Shown here: piece by piece, positions 17,815 to 26,583 of the stretch
Layout of the letters: each line of letters starts with the position of its first letter
How positions within the stretch are numbered: position 1 is the stretch's first letter
Assembly: GCA_964415085.1 (NCBI GenBank)
Contig: CAYPYI010000004.1
Coordinates: 1 to 56,849, forward strand
From: CAYPYI01 sp964415085
Lineage (GTDB): Bacteria > Bacillota > Clostridia > Tissierellales > Tissierellaceae
Reading direction: 5' to 3'
DNA length: 56,849 nucleotides
The notes under the pieces: model-generated
What the model was told of the DNA's origin: nothing
Seen by the model: the letters and a program-made list of their open reading frames with translations, nothing else
Database searches by the model: none
Position numbers and translations under genes: made by a program

Positions 17815-17849
17815 ACAAGGTTTACATAATTATATTATGTAAACCTTGT
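17815..17849 (-). terminator. Terminator palindrome of the padR gene (dif-like arms)
   Basis: A perfect 16-bp stem (17815-17830 with 17834-17849) around TAT. On the minus strand it is followed by TTGTTTTGTTTT and starts a few bases after the padR stop. The 13-base core AGGTTTACATAAT is identical to that of the palindrome at 16143-16179. Confidence 0.65.
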
Positions 17850-17855
17850 AAGTAT

Positions 17856-18236
17856 TTACTTCTTATTATAAATATCTTTAAGAACTGTTTCTATTATAAA
17901 CAATGAATCATAAAAAGAACTTTCATATCTATTTATTAAAACGTTATAATGTTCTAATCCTTTATCAGTTATTCTATACCTTTTTATAGATCTTTTTTCT
18001 GGCTCATCCCATCTGCCTACTATATAGCCTTCTGATTCCAGCTCTCTTAATAAAGGATATACCATTCCTGGACTTGGGGACCATTTGTTGTTAAGTCTAC
18101 TTGATATTTCATCTATTACTTTATTACCATAATATTCACCATCACGTAGTAAATGTAGAGTATATAACTTAACGAATGATGTGGTACTTATATTTGTAGG
18201 AAACTGTCTTTGTCTTGTATTTTTATTTTCTACCAT
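17856..18236 (-). CDS. PadR family transcriptional regulator
   Basis: A 126-residue winged helix-turn-helix repressor of the PadR family. The N-terminal signature LHLLRDGEYYGNKVIDEI, the PGMVYPLLRELESEGYI recognition region and the wing (RSIKRYRITDKG) are clear; the last 30 residues form the dimerisation helix. The ATG follows GGGGGATAAGTA and the gene overlaps the end of the PHP gene by 14 bp, so the two are coexpressed. PadR regulators often control neighbouring genes in response to small molecules; the target here is unknown. Confidence 0.9.
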   Translation of the reverse strand: MVENKNTRQRQFPTNISTTSFVKLYTLHLLRDGEYYGNKVIDEISSRLNNKWSPSPGMVYPLLRELESEGYIVGRWDEPEKRSIKRYRITDKGLEHYNVLINRYESSFYDSLFIIETVLKDIYNKK

Positions 18237-19062
18237 TACTTATCCCCCTTAATTTATCTAACTCATTAGAATAAATATAATATTTACCAAGATGTAATTC
18301 TCCACCTTTGACATGAGTTCTACCATGGCAATCAGAACCTCCTGTTAGAATTAACTCCTTGTTTAAGGCATAGTTTTTTAAAGTTATACTATCAGTAATA
18401 CTTTGTTTTGAATGAATATATTCTATACCATCTATTCCAGAATTTATAACATGTTCAAAGCTTTTATAGTTCCTAATTAGTATAGGGTGTGCTAAAACAC
18501 TAACTCCGCCAGCAATTTTTATAACATTAATAATTTCCTCTACTGTAAGAGTGTTTTTTTCAACATAACATGAATTGCCTATACCTATATACTTTTCAAA
18601 AGCTTCAGAAATTGATGTTACATACCCTTTTTTAAGCATCTCTTTAGCAATATCCACTCTACCTGTAAAATTAGAATTTTCATCAATAATGTCTTCCGGA
18701 TATATTTCTATGCCTACTTTATTTAGCTTGTCAATTATTTTATAAGTTCTCTCAAACCTCCAAGTGTTAAGTTTATCAATCATTTCAAGAAGATCTTTAT
18801 TTTTATAATCAATAAAGTAACCAAGTATATGAATTTCATCATGATTATATGTTGTACCAAATTCTATCCCTGGTATCAATTCAAATTCTTTATAATTTTT
18901 ATCTATTATATAATTTTTAGCTATGTCTATAGCAGATACACAATCATGATCAGTAATAGCTACACCCGACAAACCTAATTTAAAAGCTATATCAATCAAC
19001 TCTTCAGGAGATAATTCCCCATCAGAATGTGTTGTGTGTAGATGCATATCAAATTTTTCCAC
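18223..19062 (-). CDS. PHP-domain phosphoesterase (RNase AM / nucleoside bisphosphate phosphatase type)
   Basis: A 279-residue PHP-superfamily metal hydrolase like YciV/TrpH, whose characterised members remove phosphate from 3',5'-nucleoside bisphosphates or trim RNA 5' ends. Metal-ligand motifs are DMHLHTTHSDG (residues 5-15), ITDHD (about 37-41), a Glu in GIEFGT, AHP and GGSDCHG. Length fits a stand-alone enzyme, not a polymerase domain. The start is GTG at 19062 behind GAGGTGATAAA. It overlaps padR downstream and sits just below spoVS, rny and recA in the transcription direction. Confidence 0.85.
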   Translation of the reverse strand: MEKFDMHLHTTHSDGELSPEELIDIAFKLGLSGVAITDHDCVSAIDIAKNYIIDKNYKEFELIPGIEFGTTYNHDEIHILGYFIDYKNKDLLEMIDKLNTWRFERTYKIIDKLNKVGIEIYPEDIIDENSNFTGRVDIAKEMLKKGYVTSISEAFEKYIGIGNSCYVEKNTLTVEEIINVIKIAGGVSVLAHPILIRNYKSFEHVINSGIDGIEYIHSKQSITDSITLKNYALNKELILTGGSDCHGRTHVKGGELHLGKYYIYSNELDKLRGISNGRK

Positions 19063-19151
19063 TTTATCACCTCACTATTATAATACACCCTTAATTATAT
19101 CATACCCTATATATACATTACATATATACTAGATTTTAGTAATTATTAATA

Positions 19152-19184
19152 AAAAAAGACCCTGCATTTTATGCAGGATCTTCC
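19152..19184 (-). terminator. spoVS terminator
   Basis: On the minus strand GATCCTGCAT and ATGCAGGGTC pair around a short A-rich loop (one G-U pair), followed by TTTTTTTATT. It is 20 bp after the spoVS stop. Confidence 0.85.
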
Positions 19185-19203
19185 TTATTTTAAGTTTTAA
19201 TTA

Positions 19204-19464
19204 CTATCTTGGTTCTACTATTAACTTAATAGCTGTTCTTTCTTCACCATCAATCTGAATATCAGTAAATGCAGGAATGCATATTAAGTCTATACCACTT
19301 GGAGCTACAAATCCTCTTGCAATTGCAACAGCTTTTACTGCTTGATTAAGTGCTCCCGCTCCAACTGCTTGCATTTCAGCGGTTCCCTTTTCCCTTAAAA
19401 CGCCTGCTAAAGCTCCTGCTACTGAATTTGGTACTGAGTTTGATGATACTTTTAAAATATCCAT
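19204..19464 (-). CDS. spoVS: Stage V sporulation protein S
   Basis: An 86-residue SpoVS, an Alba-like small protein needed for late sporulation steps in Bacillus and found also in some non-sporulators. The near-invariant opening MDILKVSSNSVPNSVAGALA and the following GALNQAVKAVAIARGFVAPS identify it. It follows rny, as in Bacillus, where recA-rny-ymdB-spoVS is the order; ymdB is missing here. The ATG follows GGGAGG. Confidence 0.97.
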   Translation of the reverse strand: MDILKVSSNSVPNSVAGALAGVLREKGTAEMQAVGAGALNQAVKAVAIARGFVAPSGIDLICIPAFTDIQIDGEERTAIKLIVEPR

Positions 19465-19530
19465 TATATGTGGCCTCCCTTTACTATAATTATTTATATA
19501 TATAATATATTACATATATGTCTAATTAGA

Positions 19531-21078
19531 TTACTTCGCATATTCTATTGCTCTAGTCTCACGTATAACGTTAACTTTGATCTGACCTGGATAATCTAGT
19601 TCAGATTCAATTCTTTTAGTAACTTCTCTCGCTATAATAGTAGCTTCACTTTCATTTACTTCATCAGGTTTAACCATGATTCTAATTTCTCTACCAGCTT
19701 GGATAGCAAATGATTCTTCAACACCCTCTATAGAGTTTGCTATTTCTTCAAGATTTTCAAGTCTTTTTATATAAGCTTCTAGAGTTTCCCTTCTAGCACC
19801 TGGACGAGCAGCTGAAATAGCGTCTGCAGCTTTAACAAGTAAAGCCTCAACAGTATTAGCTTCTACATCACCATGATGAGCTTCTATTGCATGAATAACA
19901 TCTTCAGATTCATTATATCTTCTAGCTAGATTAACACCTATTTCAACATGTGGACCTTCAACTTCATGATCTACAGCTTTCCCTATATCATGTAGTAATC
20001 CAGCTCTCTTAGCAACTTTTACATTTGCACCTAATTCTTCAGCCATCATTCCAGCTAAATGAGATACTTCTATGGAATGTTTTAAAACATTTTGTCCATA
20101 ACTAGTTCTATATTTCATTCTTCCTAATAATTTTATAACTTCAGAATGTAATCCATGAATTCCTGTATCAAAAGCAGCTTGCTCTCCTTCTTCTATAATT
20201 ATATTATTAACTTCCTCTTGAGCTTTTCCAACCATTTCTTCTATTCTAGCAGGATGGATTCTTCCGTCAATAATTAATTTTTCTAAAGCTATACGAGCAA
20301 CTTCTCTCCTTATAGGATCAAATCCTGAAAGCACTACAGCTTCCGGAGTATCATCTATAATTAAATCTATACCAGTAAGTGTTTCTAAGGCTCTGATATT
20401 TCTACCTTCTCTACCTATTATACGACCTTTCATCTCGTCGTTAGGTAATGCCACAACTGTTATAGTAGTTTCAGCAACATGATCAGCTGCATATCTTTGT
20501 ATTGCAGTTGATATTATTTCTCTTGCTTTCTTATCCGCTGTTTGTTTAGTTTCATATTCTTTTTCTCTTATAATTGCAGCAGCTTCATGAGTTATTTCTT
20601 TTTTAACATCATTTAATAATAATTCCTTAGCTTCTTCAGAGGTTAATCCAGATAATCTTTCTAACTCTTCGGATTGTTTTTTGTATAATTCATTAACAGA
20701 TTTTTCTAGTTTCTCTAATTCTTTACTCTTATTAATAATAAAAGCTTCTTTTTTCTCGATGTTTTCTGATTTTCTATCTATATTTTCTTCACGAGTTAGA
20801 ATTCTATTTTCCATCTTTTGAAGTTCTGATCGTCTATCACGACTCTCACGTTCTACTTCATTTCTCAACTCATGAATTTCATCTTTAGCTTCTAATAACA
20901 TTTCTTTCTTTAGAGCATCTGCATCTCTATGAGCATTTTCTAGAATAGTTTCTGCTAATTTTTCAGCACTATTTATCTTTCCTTCGCCAATATTTTTTCT
21001 TATAAAATAACCAGCGAATATTCCGATAATTGCAGCTATAATTACAGTTATAATTTGTATGAATTCGATATATAACAC
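19531..21078 (-). CDS. rny: Ribonuclease Y
   Basis: A 515-residue membrane-anchored endoribonuclease that initiates mRNA decay. There is one N-terminal membrane segment (residues about 5-25), then a long charged coiled coil to about residue 200, a KH RNA-binding domain (IGREGRNIRALE near 225) and an HD metal domain (HDIGKAVDHE near 360). Length is family-typical. The only usable start is GTG at 21078, which overlaps a GGAGG; the ribosome would have to use AGGA further upstream, so the start is slightly uncertain but no other initiator lies near. It has its own promoter and leader hairpin. Confidence 0.97.
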   Translation of the reverse strand: MLYIEFIQIITVIIAAIIGIFAGYFIRKNIGEGKINSAEKLAETILENAHRDADALKKEMLLEAKDEIHELRNEVERESRDRRSELQKMENRILTREENIDRKSENIEKKEAFIINKSKELEKLEKSVNELYKKQSEELERLSGLTSEEAKELLLNDVKKEITHEAAAIIREKEYETKQTADKKAREIISTAIQRYAADHVAETTITVVALPNDEMKGRIIGREGRNIRALETLTGIDLIIDDTPEAVVLSGFDPIRREVARIALEKLIIDGRIHPARIEEMVGKAQEEVNNIIIEEGEQAAFDTGIHGLHSEVIKLLGRMKYRTSYGQNVLKHSIEVSHLAGMMAEELGANVKVAKRAGLLHDIGKAVDHEVEGPHVEIGVNLARRYNESEDVIHAIEAHHGDVEANTVEALLVKAADAISAARPGARRETLEAYIKRLENLEEIANSIEGVEESFAIQAGREIRIMVKPDEVNESEATIIAREVTKRIESELDYPGQIKVNVIRETRAIEYAK

Positions 21079-21168
21079 CTCCGTCCTATTTAATTTTCAA
21101 ATTCCATTTTCATATTTTAAATTCAATAATTATAAATCAAAATTAATCGATTTATTTTAATCTAATGG

Positions 21169-21190
21169 GCATCAACATGTAGTATGATGC
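21169..21190 (-). promoter_or_regulatory. Hairpin in the rny leader
   Basis: GCATCA (21169-21174) and TGATGC (21185-21190) pair around a ten-base loop, close to the predicted 5' end of the rny transcript. A 5' hairpin could stabilise the mRNA. Function is inferred. Confidence 0.4.
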
Positions 21191-21198
21191 ATATATCT

Positions 21199-21227
21199 AT
21201 TTTATTATTTATACACTACAATGTCAA
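21199..21227 (-). promoter_or_regulatory. rny promoter
   Basis: On the minus strand TTGACA (21227-21222), 17-bp spacer, TAAAAT (21204-21199). Predicted leader of about 115 nt. Confidence 0.75.
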
Positions 21228-21237
21228 GTCCAATTAA

Positions 21238-21268
21238 AGTCTATAAGGGGAATAAGGGGCTATAGACT
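21238..21268. repeat. 8-bp inverted repeat just upstream of the rny promoter
   Basis: AGTCTATA (21238-21245) and TATAGACT (21261-21268) flank a segment containing AAGGGG twice. It starts 11 bp upstream of the -35, where an activator or repressor could bind. Confidence 0.5.
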
Positions 21269-21281
21269 AGTTCAAATAAAA

Positions 21282-21308
21282 AAAGAATACTCACATTCAG
21301 AGTATTCT
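21282..21308 (-). terminator. recA terminator
   Basis: AGAATACTC (21284-21292) and GAGTATTCT (21300-21308) with a seven-base loop. On the minus strand it runs into TTTTTTTATTTG. Confidence 0.8.
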
Positions 21309-21326
21309 AAGTAGTTTATTTATATT

Positions 21327-22400
21327 TTATTCTTCCTTTTCATCTTCAACTTCTAACTTTTCAATTTTTTCTTTAGATTCTTTAACTTCGTCAGTTTCGT
21401 CATCTGGTATAATACCTTTTGCTTTTAAAACTTTATCTTCTATTTCATCTAATATTTCAGGATTTTCAATTAAGAAAGTCTTAGAATTTTCTCTACCTTG
21501 GCCAAGTCTATGCTCACCATAGCTATACCATGATCCTGCCTTATCTACAATTCCAGCTTCTACACCAACGTCTAGTATATTTCCTTCCTTAGAAATACCT
21601 TTACCGTACATAATGTCAAATTCTGCCGTTTTGAAAGGTGGAGCAACTTTATTTTTAACAACTCTTACTCTAGTTCTGTTACCTAGCATTTCATCACCTT
21701 GTTTTATAGAGTCTATTCTTCTAATATCAAGTCTCACACTAGAATAGAATTTTAAAGCTCTACCACCGGATGTAGTTTCAGGGTTACCAAACATAACTCC
21801 AACTTTTTCTCTTAATTGGTTAATGAAAATACAAGTTGTTTTAGACTTACTCAAAGCACCCGCTAATTTTCTTAAAGCTTGAGACATTAAACGAGCTTGA
21901 AGACCTATATGAGAATCTCCCATTTCGCCTTCTATTTCTGCTTTAGGAACTAAAGCTGCAACAGAGTCTACTACAATTATATCTACAGCACCACTTCTTA
22001 TTAAAGCTTCTGCTATTTCTAATGCTTGTTCACCTGTATCAGGTTGAGATATTATTAAGTTATCTATATCTACTCCTAAATTTTTTGAGTAAGCTGGATC
22101 AAGAGCATGCTCTGCATCTATAAAAGCTGCTACCCCACCCATCTTTTGTGCTTCTGCTATAACATGTAATGCAACAGTAGTTTTACCTGAAGATTCAGGT
22201 CCATAAACTTCTATGATTCTACCTCTAGGAAGTCCACCTACTCCTAATGCTAAATCTAAATCTAGAGAACCTGTAGGTATAACCTCAATTTCCATATCTA
22301 GATTTTCTCCTAATCTCATTATTGAACCCTTACCAAATTGCTTTTCTATTTGACTAATCGCTAAACCTAGCGCCTTATCTCTCTCTTTATTATCTGCCAT
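21327..22400 (-). CDS. recA: Recombinase RecA
   Basis: A 357-residue RecA, the strand-exchange ATPase and LexA coprotease. Walker A is GPESSGKT at residues 67-74, Walker B is IIVVDSVAAL, and loop L2 and the FINQLREKVGVMFGNPE segment are intact. The C-terminal 30 residues are Lys/Glu-rich as usual. The gene has its own promoter with a LexA box and a terminator. The strong AAAGGAG lies more than 20 bases from the ATG, with a small tetraloop hairpin between; no in-frame upstream start exists, so the hairpin probably shortens the effective spacing. Confidence 0.99.
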   Translation of the reverse strand: MADNKERDKALGLAISQIEKQFGKGSIMRLGENLDMEIEVIPTGSLDLDLALGVGGLPRGRIIEVYGPESSGKTTVALHVIAEAQKMGGVAAFIDAEHALDPAYSKNLGVDIDNLIISQPDTGEQALEIAEALIRSGAVDIIVVDSVAALVPKAEIEGEMGDSHIGLQARLMSQALRKLAGALSKSKTTCIFINQLREKVGVMFGNPETTSGGRALKFYSSVRLDIRRIDSIKQGDEMLGNRTRVRVVKNKVAPPFKTAEFDIMYGKGISKEGNILDVGVEAGIVDKAGSWYSYGEHRLGQGRENSKTFLIENPEILDEIEDKVLKAKGIIPDDETDEVKESKEKIEKLEVEDEKEE

Positions 22401-22406
22401 AGTTTT

Positions 22407-22429
22407 CCAGTTTCCTGGTTCACTCCTTT
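22407..22429 (-). promoter_or_regulatory. recA ribosome binding site with an intervening hairpin
   Basis: Reading the minus strand: AAAGGAG (22429-22423), then CCAG-GAAA-CTGG (22418-22407), then six bases to the ATG. The GNRA-type tetraloop stem would bring the Shine-Dalgarno to about ten bases from the start. Confidence 0.55.
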
Positions 22430-22438
22430 CTACTTAAG

Positions 22439-22452
22439 CGAACTTATGTTCT
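22439..22452. promoter_or_regulatory. LexA box of recA
   Basis: CGAACTTATGTTCT, a CGAAC-N4-GTTC site just downstream of the recA -10. Confidence 0.85.
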
Positions 22453-22460
22453 ATACATAT

Positions 22461-22489
22461 ATATTATATGATATACTCCAATAAGTCAA
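22461..22489 (-). promoter_or_regulatory. recA promoter
   Basis: On the minus strand TTGACT (22489-22484), 17-bp spacer, TAATAT (22466-22461). It occupies most of the short gap between cinA and recA. Confidence 0.7.
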
Positions 22490-22499
22490 CATATTCATA

Positions 22500-23723
22500 C
22501 TAAATTAATTCATTTCTAATTAGCTCAAATACCTTCATTGTAGTTTTATTTTGAATAGATTTTCGTGTCCCAAAAAAATTGGATTCTACTACCTTATAAT
22601 GATCTTTTGTCATTACACAGATATATACTAAACCTACTGGTTTATTTGTATCATCACTGTTAGGTCCAGCTATTCCGGTTATGGATACTACTATATCCAA
22701 GTTTCTCTTATCCATTAACCCTTTAGCCATTTCATAGGCTGTCTGTTTGCTAACCGCCCCATACTCATCTAGTGTATTTTTATTTACATTCAATTCCGCC
22801 ATTTTAGCTTCATTGCTATATGTTACAAGAGAGCAATCAAATACATCAGAAGAACCAGATATAGAAGTTATTTTACTAGAAACAAGACCTCCAGTACATG
22901 ATTCACATAAGCCTAACTTGTAGTTATTTTTTCTTAATAGATTAATTACAGCTTCTTCTATCTTTATATTTCCATATCCAAATATATAATCCTTTAAATT
23001 TTCTTTAATTAGATTTATGTTATATTCATATTCTTCTTTTATTATTTCATGATCATAGCCTTGAGATACTATTCTTATTTCTACCATTCCCTCTTTAGCA
23101 AAAGTTGCTATATCGGTATTTTTTCTTTTTAAATCCATGTCTAAAAGAATTGTTTCTGTCATTGACTCTCCTAAACCTATTGTATTGATTGATTCTATCA
23201 ATACGAATTTGTCAAATTTTAAATGTTTTATGACTTCACCTTCAAACATAGTTTTTAACTCTCTAGGAGGACCTGGAAGCATTATAATCTTCTTATTATC
23301 TTTTTCTAAATAAATTCCAGGTGCTGTACCAGTTTGATTATCTAGAAAAATAGATCCAGATAACTTCATTGCCTGACGGTTATTATTTACAGTTAGTGGC
23401 CTATTTATAGTTTGAAATTTTTCTTTTATATTGTCTAACATATCTTGGTCATATTCTAAATCTAATTTTAAAACATCTGCCAAAACTTCTTTTGACATAT
23501 CATCTTTAGTAGGTCCTAAACCACCACATGTTATAACTAAATCAGATCTATCTAGTGCTATTTCAAAAACTTTCTTTAGTCTTTCAGGGCTATCATCTAC
23601 TGATGTATGGTAATAAACATTGATTCCCATATTTGTAAGTTTTTTAGCTAAATAAGAAGAATTGGAATCCATAGTTTTTCCAGAAACTACTTCAGATCCT
23701 ATTGCAATTATTTCAGCTATCAT
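22500..23723 (-). CDS. cinA: CinA family protein (competence/damage-inducible; NMN deamidase)
   Basis: A 407-residue CinA. The N-terminal MoaB/COG1058 domain (residues 1-170; GSEVVSGKTMDSNS, CGGLGPTKDD, MLPGPPRE) is a nucleotide pyrophosphatase type, and the C-terminal domain (about 250-407; LCESCTGGLVSSKITSISGS, VSITGIAGP) is a nicotinamide-mononucleotide deamidase. Together they recycle or clean up pyridine nucleotides. Its place directly upstream of recA is conserved in Firmicutes, although recA has its own promoter here. Length is complete. Confidence 0.95.
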   Translation of the reverse strand: MIAEIIAIGSEVVSGKTMDSNSSYLAKKLTNMGINVYYHTSVDDSPERLKKVFEIALDRSDLVITCGGLGPTKDDMSKEVLADVLKLDLEYDQDMLDNIKEKFQTINRPLTVNNNRQAMKLSGSIFLDNQTGTAPGIYLEKDNKKIIMLPGPPRELKTMFEGEVIKHLKFDKFVLIESINTIGLGESMTETILLDMDLKRKNTDIATFAKEGMVEIRIVSQGYDHEIIKEEYEYNINLIKENLKDYIFGYGNIKIEEAVINLLRKNNYKLGLCESCTGGLVSSKITSISGSSDVFDCSLVTYSNEAKMAELNVNKNTLDEYGAVSKQTAYEMAKGLMDKRNLDIVVSITGIAGPNSDDTNKPVGLVYICVMTKDHYKVVESNFFGTRKSIQNKTTMKVFELIRNELI

Positions 23724-23738
23724 TTAATCATCTCCAAT

Positions 23739-24284
23739 TTATATATCATCTAAGTTTAAAACATCTTTATTTCTAACTAAATAATCTACACCTGATATTA
23801 CTGTAAATATTAAGGCTAGATAAAGCATAATCATATCCATTGGTATGTTAAAATTCCTAAAAATAATATTATCTAACAATAAAAGGGATATAGCCACTAG
23901 CTGTGTAATAGTCTTTACCTTTCCCCAAGGACTTGCCGCTATAGTTACACCTGCTGATGCAGCAATAGTTCTAAAACCAGTGATAGTGAACTCCCTAGAT
24001 AGTATAATTACAACAACCCAAGCAGATATTTTGCCTAAACCCACTAAACATACCAAAGCCGCAGTAACCAACAACTTATCTGCTAAAGGATCAACAAACT
24101 TACCAAAATCTGTAACTAAGTTTCTACTTCTAGCAATATATCCATCTAATGTATCTGTAAGAGATGCAAATATAAAAATAATTGCAGCATACGTCTGGCT
24201 ATTTGGTGTATCTAGATATAATACACCCATAAAAATCGGAATTAAAAATACTCTAAAAACTGTTATTTTGTTTGCTAAATTCAT
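23739..24284 (-). CDS. pgsA: CDP-diacylglycerol-glycerol-3-phosphate phosphatidyltransferase
   Basis: A 181-residue integral membrane enzyme making phosphatidylglycerolphosphate. The CDP-alcohol phosphotransferase motif DG-x2-AR-x8-G-x3-D-x3-D is visible in DTLDGYIARSRN and FGKFVDPLADK at about residues 50-77. About five membrane segments. A GTG at 24296 overlaps the AAGGAG, so the ATG at 24284 (MNLANKIT) is preferred; the spacing of 11 bases is a little long. It lies between ftsK and cinA, the common Firmicutes order, but without rimO. Confidence 0.95.
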   Translation of the reverse strand: MNLANKITVFRVFLIPIFMGVLYLDTPNSQTYAAIIFIFASLTDTLDGYIARSRNLVTDFGKFVDPLADKLLVTAALVCLVGLGKISAWVVVIILSREFTITGFRTIAASAGVTIAASPWGKVKTITQLVAISLLLLDNIIFRNFNIPMDMIMLYLALIFTVISGVDYLVRNKDVLNLDDI

Positions 24285-24311
24285 AAAACAAGACACTCCT
24301 TAATTTATATT

Positions 24312-26489
24312 TTAAAAATAGTTTTCTAACTCATCTTCAGTGATTAGAACCTTACGAGGTTTACTACCTTCATGACCTCCAACAATTCCCATAGCTTCTA
24401 AATCATCTATAATTTTTCTTGCACGATTATATCCCATGCTCAAGTCTCTTTGTAGCATGGAGATTGAAGCTTGATCATTATCAATTATAAGTTTAGCTGC
24501 TGTTTCTAGCAGAGGATCAACATCTAAAATATCAAATTCTTGAGATTTTTCCATATTCTCAATTATCTTTTCATTATAGTCATTTTCTCCTGTTTCTTTT
24601 AAAAAGCTTACAACCTTTTCTACTTCTTCATCAGATATGAAGGCTCCTTGTATTCTTTTAGGCTTTGAATAACTAGAAGGATAGTAAAGCATATCCCCTT
24701 TACCTAGAAGTTTTTCAGCACCTCCAATATCTAAAATTGTTCTAGAATCAATTTGTGAAGAAACTGCAAAAGAAATTCTTGATGGTATATTCGCTTTAAT
24801 TGTACCTGTAATTACATCAACAGAAGGTCTTTGTGTTGCAAGTATAAGGTGCATACCAGCAGCTCTTGCCATTTGTGCTAATCTACAAATGTAACTTTCA
24901 ATTTCTTTAGCTGCTACCATCATAAGGTCTGCAAGCTCATCGATTATTATTACAATACTTGGCATCTTATCTGTTACTGAATCTAAGTTATTATAACCTT
25001 GTATATTACGTACCCCATTTTCAGCAAATAATTTATATCTTTTTTCCATTTCACTTACAGCCCAATTTAATGCGAAAGTAGCCTTTTTAGGATCGGTTAC
25101 AACAGGAATTAGTAAATGTGGTATATCATTATAAACACCTAATTCAACTACTTTTGGGTCAATTAATAATAATTTTGTATCTTCTGGTGAAGACTTATAA
25201 ATAATACTCATGATTATAGTATTAATACAAACACTTTTACCTGAACCTGTTGCTCCTGCAATAAGTAAATGAGGCATTTTATCAATTGTAGATATAATAG
25301 GGTTTCCTGTAACATCTTTACCTAAAGTTAAGGGTATATTTGATTCCATATTTTTAAATTCATTAGATAATATCATTTCTTTAAATAAAACAGGTTCCTT
25401 TATTTTATTAGGAACCTCTATACCAACAGCTGATTTTCCTGGTATAGGTGCCTCGATTCTTATATCTTGAGACGCCAAAGTCATAGCTATATTATCTGAT
25501 AGAGAAACAATTTTATTTAATTTTACCCCTGGTGCTGGTTCAAGTTCATAGCATGTAATTGTAGGTCCTTTATTTATATATGTAATCTCTGATTCAATAC
25601 CAAAGTTTTCCATAGTTTCTTCTATTTTTTTAGCATTTTCTTGAATTATAGTCATATCATCGGAAGCACTTGAATAATCTGGTGTGTTTAAGAGTTCAAT
25701 CGGTGGCACTGTATATTTAATTTTATCAGAACTATTAACAGAACCCTCTAACTCCTTGGAAACATCAACCTCTTTAATATTTTCTTCAGTTTCTTCTAAT
25801 TGTTTTTTACTTTCATTAATTTTCAAAACTTTATTATTAACTAAGTTTTCTTCGTTAATAATACTATTTTCATTATGTTGAGAAATTATTACTGGTTTAT
25901 TTTTCTTTTTACTTTTAGTATTTTTATTTTTTAAATCTTTAGCATTATTTTTTTTAAGCATAGTATATGAATCTTTCAAAATTTGCTTTATATTTAATTT
26001 AAATGCATATATAAAGTTAAATATAAAAATACTTATAATTATAATATATCCACCAACTTTTCCAAATAGCTTATAGAAAAAATATCCAAAAAAACTGCCA
26101 ATTATTCCTCCACCCTTACCTATTTTAGAAAGTTCATTTGCTACTTGAATTCTATCTTTGAAAAAAGATATAGATATATTCCTACTATCAAACATAATCA
26201 ACGATAAGAATATCGTAGCAGCAATAAGAAGTATATATTTTTTTTCAACCTTATTAAATTTATCCATTAATAAAACCAGACTTGTAAGTACTAGCCCTAT
26301 TGGAATTAAATATGCTCCTAATCCAAAAAGTCTAAATAATAGTCCTTTTATAAAAGATCCCATTATTCCCATTTGGAAATTAAATAAGCTTAGAAGTGAA
26401 ATAATAGAAATTATTATTAATACTCCACCTATGATTTCATTGTTAAAACTTTTATTAATTTTTTTACTTTTACTTGTTTTTTTAGTCAC
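24312..26489 (-). CDS. ftsK: DNA translocase FtsK/SpoIIIE
   Basis: A 725-residue septal DNA pump. Residues 20-175 hold four membrane segments; a Lys/Asn/Glu-rich linker runs to about 245. The motor has Walker A GATGSGKS at about residue 410 and the IVIIIDELADLMM Walker B. The C-terminal winged-helix gamma domain (DQASISMLQRDLSMGYNRA) reads orienting sequences. The start is GTG at 26489 behind GGGGAG. It could act in vegetative division or sporulation; sequence alone does not separate FtsK from SpoIIIE. Confidence 0.96.
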   Translation of the reverse strand: MTKKTSKSKKINKSFNNEIIGGVLIIISIISLLSLFNFQMGIMGSFIKGLLFRLFGLGAYLIPIGLVLTSLVLLMDKFNKVEKKYILLIAATIFLSLIMFDSRNISISFFKDRIQVANELSKIGKGGGIIGSFFGYFFYKLFGKVGGYIIIISIFIFNFIYAFKLNIKQILKDSYTMLKKNNAKDLKNKNTKSKKKNKPVIISQHNENSIINEENLVNNKVLKINESKKQLEETEENIKEVDVSKELEGSVNSSDKIKYTVPPIELLNTPDYSSASDDMTIIQENAKKIEETMENFGIESEITYINKGPTITCYELEPAPGVKLNKIVSLSDNIAMTLASQDIRIEAPIPGKSAVGIEVPNKIKEPVLFKEMILSNEFKNMESNIPLTLGKDVTGNPIISTIDKMPHLLIAGATGSGKSVCINTIIMSIIYKSSPEDTKLLLIDPKVVELGVYNDIPHLLIPVVTDPKKATFALNWAVSEMEKRYKLFAENGVRNIQGYNNLDSVTDKMPSIVIIIDELADLMMVAAKEIESYICRLAQMARAAGMHLILATQRPSVDVITGTIKANIPSRISFAVSSQIDSRTILDIGGAEKLLGKGDMLYYPSSYSKPKRIQGAFISDEEVEKVVSFLKETGENDYNEKIIENMEKSQEFDILDVDPLLETAAKLIIDNDQASISMLQRDLSMGYNRARKIIDDLEAMGIVGGHEGSKPRKVLITEDELENYF

Positions 26490-26583
26490 TTACATCTCCC
26501 CTAGTTTATAATCATATATAATTATAACATATATATTTGGGTATTACTATTTGTTGAAGAGTGTATATTTAAGGATTTTAAGC

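Larger units (their letters stand above)
17168..17855. other. Noncoding 688-bp region with a cluster of inverted repeats
   Basis: Very AT-rich. The left end holds three consecutive hairpins (17197-17274). A weaker imperfect hairpin lies near 17534-17553. The right end holds the PadR terminator palindrome. The only open frame is a 25-codon ORF with no ribosome binding site. I see no transposon ends, tRNA or convincing gene remnant. Confidence 0.6.
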
